Shown here: in pieces, positions 7,001-9,934 of the stretch
Layout: every line of letters begins with the position of its first letter
Position numbering within the stretch: the first letter of the stretch is position 1
Origin: Flavobacteriales bacterium UBA2619
GTDB taxonomy: Bacteria > Bacteroidota > Bacteroidia > Flavobacteriales_D > Sanyastnellaceae
Assembly (NCBI GenBank): GCA_002339135.1
Contig: DDJR01000076.1
Location: forward strand, 38,036 to 47,969
Direction of reading: 5' to 3'
DNA length: 9,934 bases
Position numbers and translations under genes: made by a program
Notes under the pieces: generated by a model
Seen by the model: only the letters and a program-made list of their open reading frames with translations
What the model was told of the DNA's origin: nothing
The model's database searches: none

Positions 7001-7228
7001 GAGTCTAAACGCCTACCCCCTCCTATTGAATTATCACCAGATTACCAAACCGACTTAATAAGAAACAGAGATAAGTTAGTTAAGTATGTTTCTAACCAAC
7101 AGTGGAAGAAAATGCCCCTAGATCAGCCTGACATAATCTATATGAATAATTACTTTGAAAGGACCACAAACAAACACTTTAGCCGTTACATTAGGTTATC
7201 TGAGTGGTTTAGAGATACCGATTCTTAA
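7001..7228 (+). pseudogene. Coding-looking stretch without a proper start; probable gene remnant
   Basis: Between the 6257 and 7282 genes, 75 codons stay open and end with TAA at 7226-7228. They read PPIELSPDYQTDLI, then RNRDKLVKYVSNQQWKK, then MPLDQPDIIYMNNYFE and YIRLSEWFRDTDS. The composition, rich in charged and aromatic residues with ordinary low-GC codon choice, looks like real protein. The frame is bounded upstream by TGA at 6998 and has no ATG, GTG or TTG until ATG 7112. It is also the frame of the upstream gene, past its TAG. The options are the 3' remnant of a decayed gene, a 38-residue mini-protein starting at 7112 (preceded by GGAAG), or a gene disrupted near the C-run at 7016-7020. 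I do not recognise a family. Confidence 0.45.
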
Positions 7229-7230
7229 AC

Positions 7231-7260
7231 TTTCAGATATGCCGAGGATTTAGTATCTTA
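7231..7260 (+). promoter_or_regulatory. Candidate promoter for the FG-GAP gene
   Basis: TTTC (7231-7234), a 19-base spacer and TATCTTA (7254-7260) approximate the Bacteroidota layout TTTG-N19-TAnnTTTG, each box with a mismatch. The ATG at 7282 is 21 bases downstream, giving a leader of about 15 bases. The spacing is good and the boxes are imperfect. Confidence 0.3.
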
Positions 7261-7281
7261 GACTTTAATAAAACCAATATT

Positions 7282-8721
7282 ATGATTTGCAACTCTAGAA
7301 AGCAAAGGCAACTCAATAATTTAGTGAAGATTACCAATCAAAAACTTTCATCCAATGAAGGATTTTTGGATCCTCAAATCTTAAGATTAAAGTCTAAGAT
7401 TCAGACACTGGTTGATGAGTTAAGGTTTGTGATGGGAAAGACTAGACTAAGGAAGGTTTTGGGTTCGCTGGCCTTTGTTTTATCAATATCTATAGGTACT
7501 TCAAATGGACAGCAATTTGCAGAACCCGTTATAAATTCATTTGGAATTCAGAACACAAATACAGCTGATTTATTTTCTGATTTTGATTTCGTTGATCTCG
7601 ATGGAGATGGGGATTTCGATTTGGTTGGTAGCAGTAAGTATTATGACACTTCTGAACTTGAAGATGACCCTTTATATGCTGGGCCTGTTGTAGTTTATTT
7701 AGAAAACAATGGTACACCTGAGTCTGCAAATTTCCTCCCTGCTGTTCCTATTTCTAATAATATTACTTGGGGGTTTGAGGAGGTCGTATTAGACGGATAT
7801 CTAAGTTCAATTAATGCTGTAGACATAGACGGAGATGGAGACTTCGATTTGCTAATTACACATGGTGAATTGTATGCTTATGGCGATTCAAATGGCAATG
7901 ATTACAGTGCCCCTAATGTTTTAATTTATATTGAAAATACAGGTACACCAACTGTTCCTTTGTTTGAGAGCGTAGTCATTAATCCGTTTGGGATAAACTT
8001 ATCAGCAATTGATTATCCTGGTTCTCCATATACTTATTCTGCATACCGGTTCATCGATTTTTCTGATATTGACAATGATGGCGATTTGGATATTTTGGGG
8101 TCAATCATAGATGATGTTTCTTCAAAAGAAAATGGAAATTATTCAGCAACTAGAATTTATTATTGTGAGAATTCTGGGACTAGCGAATCTCCATCATTTG
8201 AAGAAGCTGAATTTGATCTGTTTGGATTAACCGAGCTAGTACCTGGTTTTAGTTTGAGCCTATCTTCAATTGATTTAGATATGGACGGAGACTTAGATTT
8301 GGTGACAAATCAATACATTTATTCTGATTATTGTGATTACTGTTCTGAAGTATATTACATAGAAAATTCTGGGAATGCAGAGGAAGCAAATTTTGTTGAA
8401 GGAGTTATTGCTCCATTTAATTTAATTAGCAGCCAAGACATCTATGCTCATAACACAAAATTTTCAGACATTGACTCAGATGGAGATTATGATGCATTTC
8501 ACATGGACTTGATATATGTGATTTTTGACGATGATGAATCTAATGTTTATTACCAAGAAAACATCACTCCAAGTGGATTGCACTATGAAACTGATCGTTC
8601 AAAAAAGAAGCTTACAAAAATAGTTGATGCCTTAGGAAGAGAAGTAAATCACACAAATAACCAAATCCTCTTTCACATCTATGATGATGGTTCAGTAGAG
8701 AAGAAATTTATCGTAGAGTAA
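7282..8721 (+). CDS. FG-GAP/VCBS-type repeat protein with T9SS type A-like sorting tail
   Basis: This 479-residue predicted T9SS cargo carries five repeats of about 70 residues. Each is built as F..P..NPFG, then a Ca-binding loop, then Y(I/L)EN(S/T)GT....F. The loops are DLDGDGDFD (from 105), DIDGDGDFD (181), DIDNDGDLD (262), DLDMDGDLD (331) and DIDSDGDYD (396). Such repeats form calcium-stabilised blades of extracellular beta-propellers. Residues about 444-479 (LTKIVDALGREV..., IYDDGSVEKKF) match the T9SS type A sorting domain, so the protein should cross the outer membrane and be surface-attached or released. The oddity is at the front: the hydrophobic signal core (LGSLAFVLSISIG, about 60-72) is preceded by more than 50 polar, helical residues. 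An internal ATG at 7432 (residue 51) would give an ordinary signal peptide, but related flavobacterial proteins, as I recall them, also carry such leaders, so the long start is kept. Confidence 0.88.
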   Translation: MICNSRKQRQLNNLVKITNQKLSSNEGFLDPQILRLKSKIQTLVDELRFVMGKTRLRKVLGSLAFVLSISIGTSNGQQFAEPVINSFGIQNTNTADLFSDFDFVDLDGDGDFDLVGSSKYYDTSELEDDPLYAGPVVVYLENNGTPESANFLPAVPISNNITWGFEEVVLDGYLSSINAVDIDGDGDFDLLITHGELYAYGDSNGNDYSAPNVLIYIENTGTPTVPLFESVVINPFGINLSAIDYPGSPYTYSAYRFIDFSDIDNDGDLDILGSIIDDVSSKENGNYSATRIYYCENSGTSESPSFEEAEFDLFGLTELVPGFSLSLSSIDLDMDGDLDLVTNQYIYSDYCDYCSEVYYIENSGNAEEANFVEGVIAPFNLISSQDIYAHNTKFSDIDSDGDYDAFHMDLIYVIFDDDESNVYYQENITPSGLHYETDRSKKKLTKIVDALGREVNHTNNQILFHIYDDGSVEKKFIVE

Positions 8722-8804
8722 ACTGTGCCTTTAATCTAAGAATTCTCTTGTTAGATGATATATGCCACGTCTCTAGATAAACTTACAAATCTTACAATGA
8801 TACT

Positions 8805-9872
8805 ATGAATACACCTCCAACCCCATTTAAGTGTAGGCATACCAGTCAAATGCCTGAGCTATTGCATCAGCTTAACTGTAGCATTGCAATCTCAACTTAT
8901 CAGGCTGGAAAAGTAGTCTTTATATCATCTTTTGATGGCAAAAAAATATCTCAACTTCCACGGAATTTTGAAAAGGCTATGGGCATTGCAGAAGATGAGA
9001 GTAAGGATAAACTGGCTGTAGCATGTAGGGATGAAGTCATTGTGTTTAAAAACTCAAAAGGATTAGCCGATTACTATCCAACTTCGCCAAACAAATATGA
9101 TGCATTGTATGTTCCAAGAACGACATATTATACGGGGTCAGTTGATATACATGATTTAAGCTTTGGCTTGAACAACACTCTCTATGCTGTAAACACACTC
9201 TTTTCTTGTATCGTACGTATTGATGAAGAATATAATTTCACTCCGATATGGCAACCTTCGTTCATTGATAAGATAGCCCCAGAGGATAGATGTCATCTAA
9301 ATGGTATGGCTATGAAGAATGGAATACCCAAGTATGTGACTGCCTTCAACAATGGAAACACTCCAAAAAGCTGGAGAGAAAGCATTACGAACTCGGGAAT
9401 TGTGATTGATTTAGAGACGAATGAAATAGTGGCCGAGGGTTTAGCAATGCCACACTCTCCAACATTAATAAATGGGGATCTTTATGTTCTTCTTTCCGCT
9501 ACTGGAGAATTAGTGAAAATCGATGTAAAAACAGGAGAAGCAGAGGTGATAGTTCAGACTGAAGGATTTGCGAGAGGGATGTCTTATTACAATGACTTTC
9601 TATTCATTGGGATGTCCAAGCTAAGGGAAGGTTCTTCAACTTTTGAAAAACTCATCCCAAACATTAAAAATAACATCTCTGGTATAATTGCGGTTCATCT
9701 TCCAACTAAAAGTAAGTATGGAAGTATTATCTATGATTCTTCACTAGATGAGATATATGACGTTCATATTTTAAAAGGCAAGACAAGACCAAATATCCTA
9801 AATACATCAAAGCCAATTCATAAAGAGAGTTTGATGTTGCCAGAAACAACATATTGGAAAAAGAAGAAGTGA
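8805..9872 (+). CDS. TIGR03032 / DUF4915 family protein (beta-propeller-like)
   Basis: This 355-residue protein carries the family's conserved blocks in order: STYQAGKVVFIS (about 31-42), LPRNFEKAMGIA (51-62), ACRDEVIVF, YVPRTTYYTGSVDIHDLSFG (about 102-121), AVNTLFSCIVRID, EDRCHLNGMAMKNG (160-173), YVTAFNNGNTPKSWRE, LAMPHSPTLINGDLYVL (from about 213; MPHSP at 215-219), GFARGMSYYNDFLFIGMSKLRE and a final EIYDVHILKG. Length is typical of the family. The repeated 'G.LYVL...G....+D..TG' phrases suggest propeller blades. There is no signal peptide or lipobox, so it is probably cytoplasmic. The conserved DIHDL, EDRCHLNG and MPHSP motifs look like an active or ligand site, but to my knowledge the biochemical role is not established. 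Family members are often found near TPR, sulfotransferase or secreted-protein genes; here the neighbour is a T9SS cargo gene 83 bases upstream. Confidence 0.93.
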   Translation: MNTPPTPFKCRHTSQMPELLHQLNCSIAISTYQAGKVVFISSFDGKKISQLPRNFEKAMGIAEDESKDKLAVACRDEVIVFKNSKGLADYYPTSPNKYDALYVPRTTYYTGSVDIHDLSFGLNNTLYAVNTLFSCIVRIDEEYNFTPIWQPSFIDKIAPEDRCHLNGMAMKNGIPKYVTAFNNGNTPKSWRESITNSGIVIDLETNEIVAEGLAMPHSPTLINGDLYVLLSATGELVKIDVKTGEAEVIVQTEGFARGMSYYNDFLFIGMSKLREGSSTFEKLIPNIKNNISGIIAVHLPTKSKYGSIIYDSSLDEIYDVHILKGKTRPNILNTSKPIHKESLMLPETTYWKKKK

Positions 9873-9934
9873 GGTAAAGAATTAACCTTCAAACGCAATG
9901 GAGCCGAGATAAAGCTTCATCTAACGTCTTAGAG

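Noticed and set aside
7529..7729. Minus-strand ORF of 66 codons opposite the FG-GAP gene
   Set aside because: It is a shadow of the Asp/Gly-rich repeat coding; the peptide is His/Gln/Asn-rich as expected from reversing that codon pattern.
8734..8756. Inverted repeat ATCTAA / TTAGAT after the FG-GAP gene
   Set aside because: Six A/T-rich pairs with an 11-base loop and no T-run do not support a terminator.
9873..9934. Right-end sequence after the TIGR03032 gene
   Set aside because: Sixty-two bases with no clear hairpin, T-run or start of a recognisable gene.

Overview
The window looks like chromosome of a low-GC, probably marine, member of the Flavobacteriales (Bacteroidota). Four things point there: the A/T-rich composition with A-rich rather than Shine-Dalgarno leaders; a secreted protein ending in Cys-rich 'GCT...DNGSC' units and an EF-hand/dockerin-like tail; an FG-GAP repeat protein ending in a type IX secretion (T9SS) type A-like sorting tail ('YDDGSVEKK'); and one good match to the Bacteroidota promoter box TAnnTTTG. 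The genus cannot be fixed from this sequence.

Layout. 1-387 (minus): the first 129 codons of an ABC exporter, cut by the window edge. 388-735: divergent intergenic region with a candidate promoter. 736-2790: an RND-superfamily (MMPL/Patched-like) exporter. 2885-3618: two translationally coupled, paralogous DoxX-like membrane proteins. 3619-3920: an intergenic region with a terminator-like nested stem and a compact RNA-like cloverleaf. 3921-5714: a secreted right-handed beta-helix protein with a Cys-rich, dockerin-like C-terminus. 5850-6056: a small lipoprotein. 6257-6991: an unrecognised protein with a basic N-terminus and a two-TM C-terminus. 7001-7228: a coding-looking stretch of 75 codons without a start near its 5' end, probably a gene remnant. 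7282-8721: an FG-GAP repeat T9SS cargo with an unusual N-terminal extension ahead of its signal peptide. 8805-9872: a TIGR03032/DUF4915-family beta-propeller-like protein.

How they work together. The left third is membrane transport: an ABC exporter, an RND exporter and DoxX-like proteins. The middle and right part is a loose run of same-strand genes for cell-surface or secreted products, separated by 80-300 bp gaps and probably transcribed singly. Only the DoxX pair is a clear operon. I see no transposase, integrase, CRISPR array, defence module, rRNA or canonical tRNA. The points most worth following are the cloverleaf element at 3801-3861, the start-less coding stretch at 7001-7228, and the extended signal region at 7282-7431.
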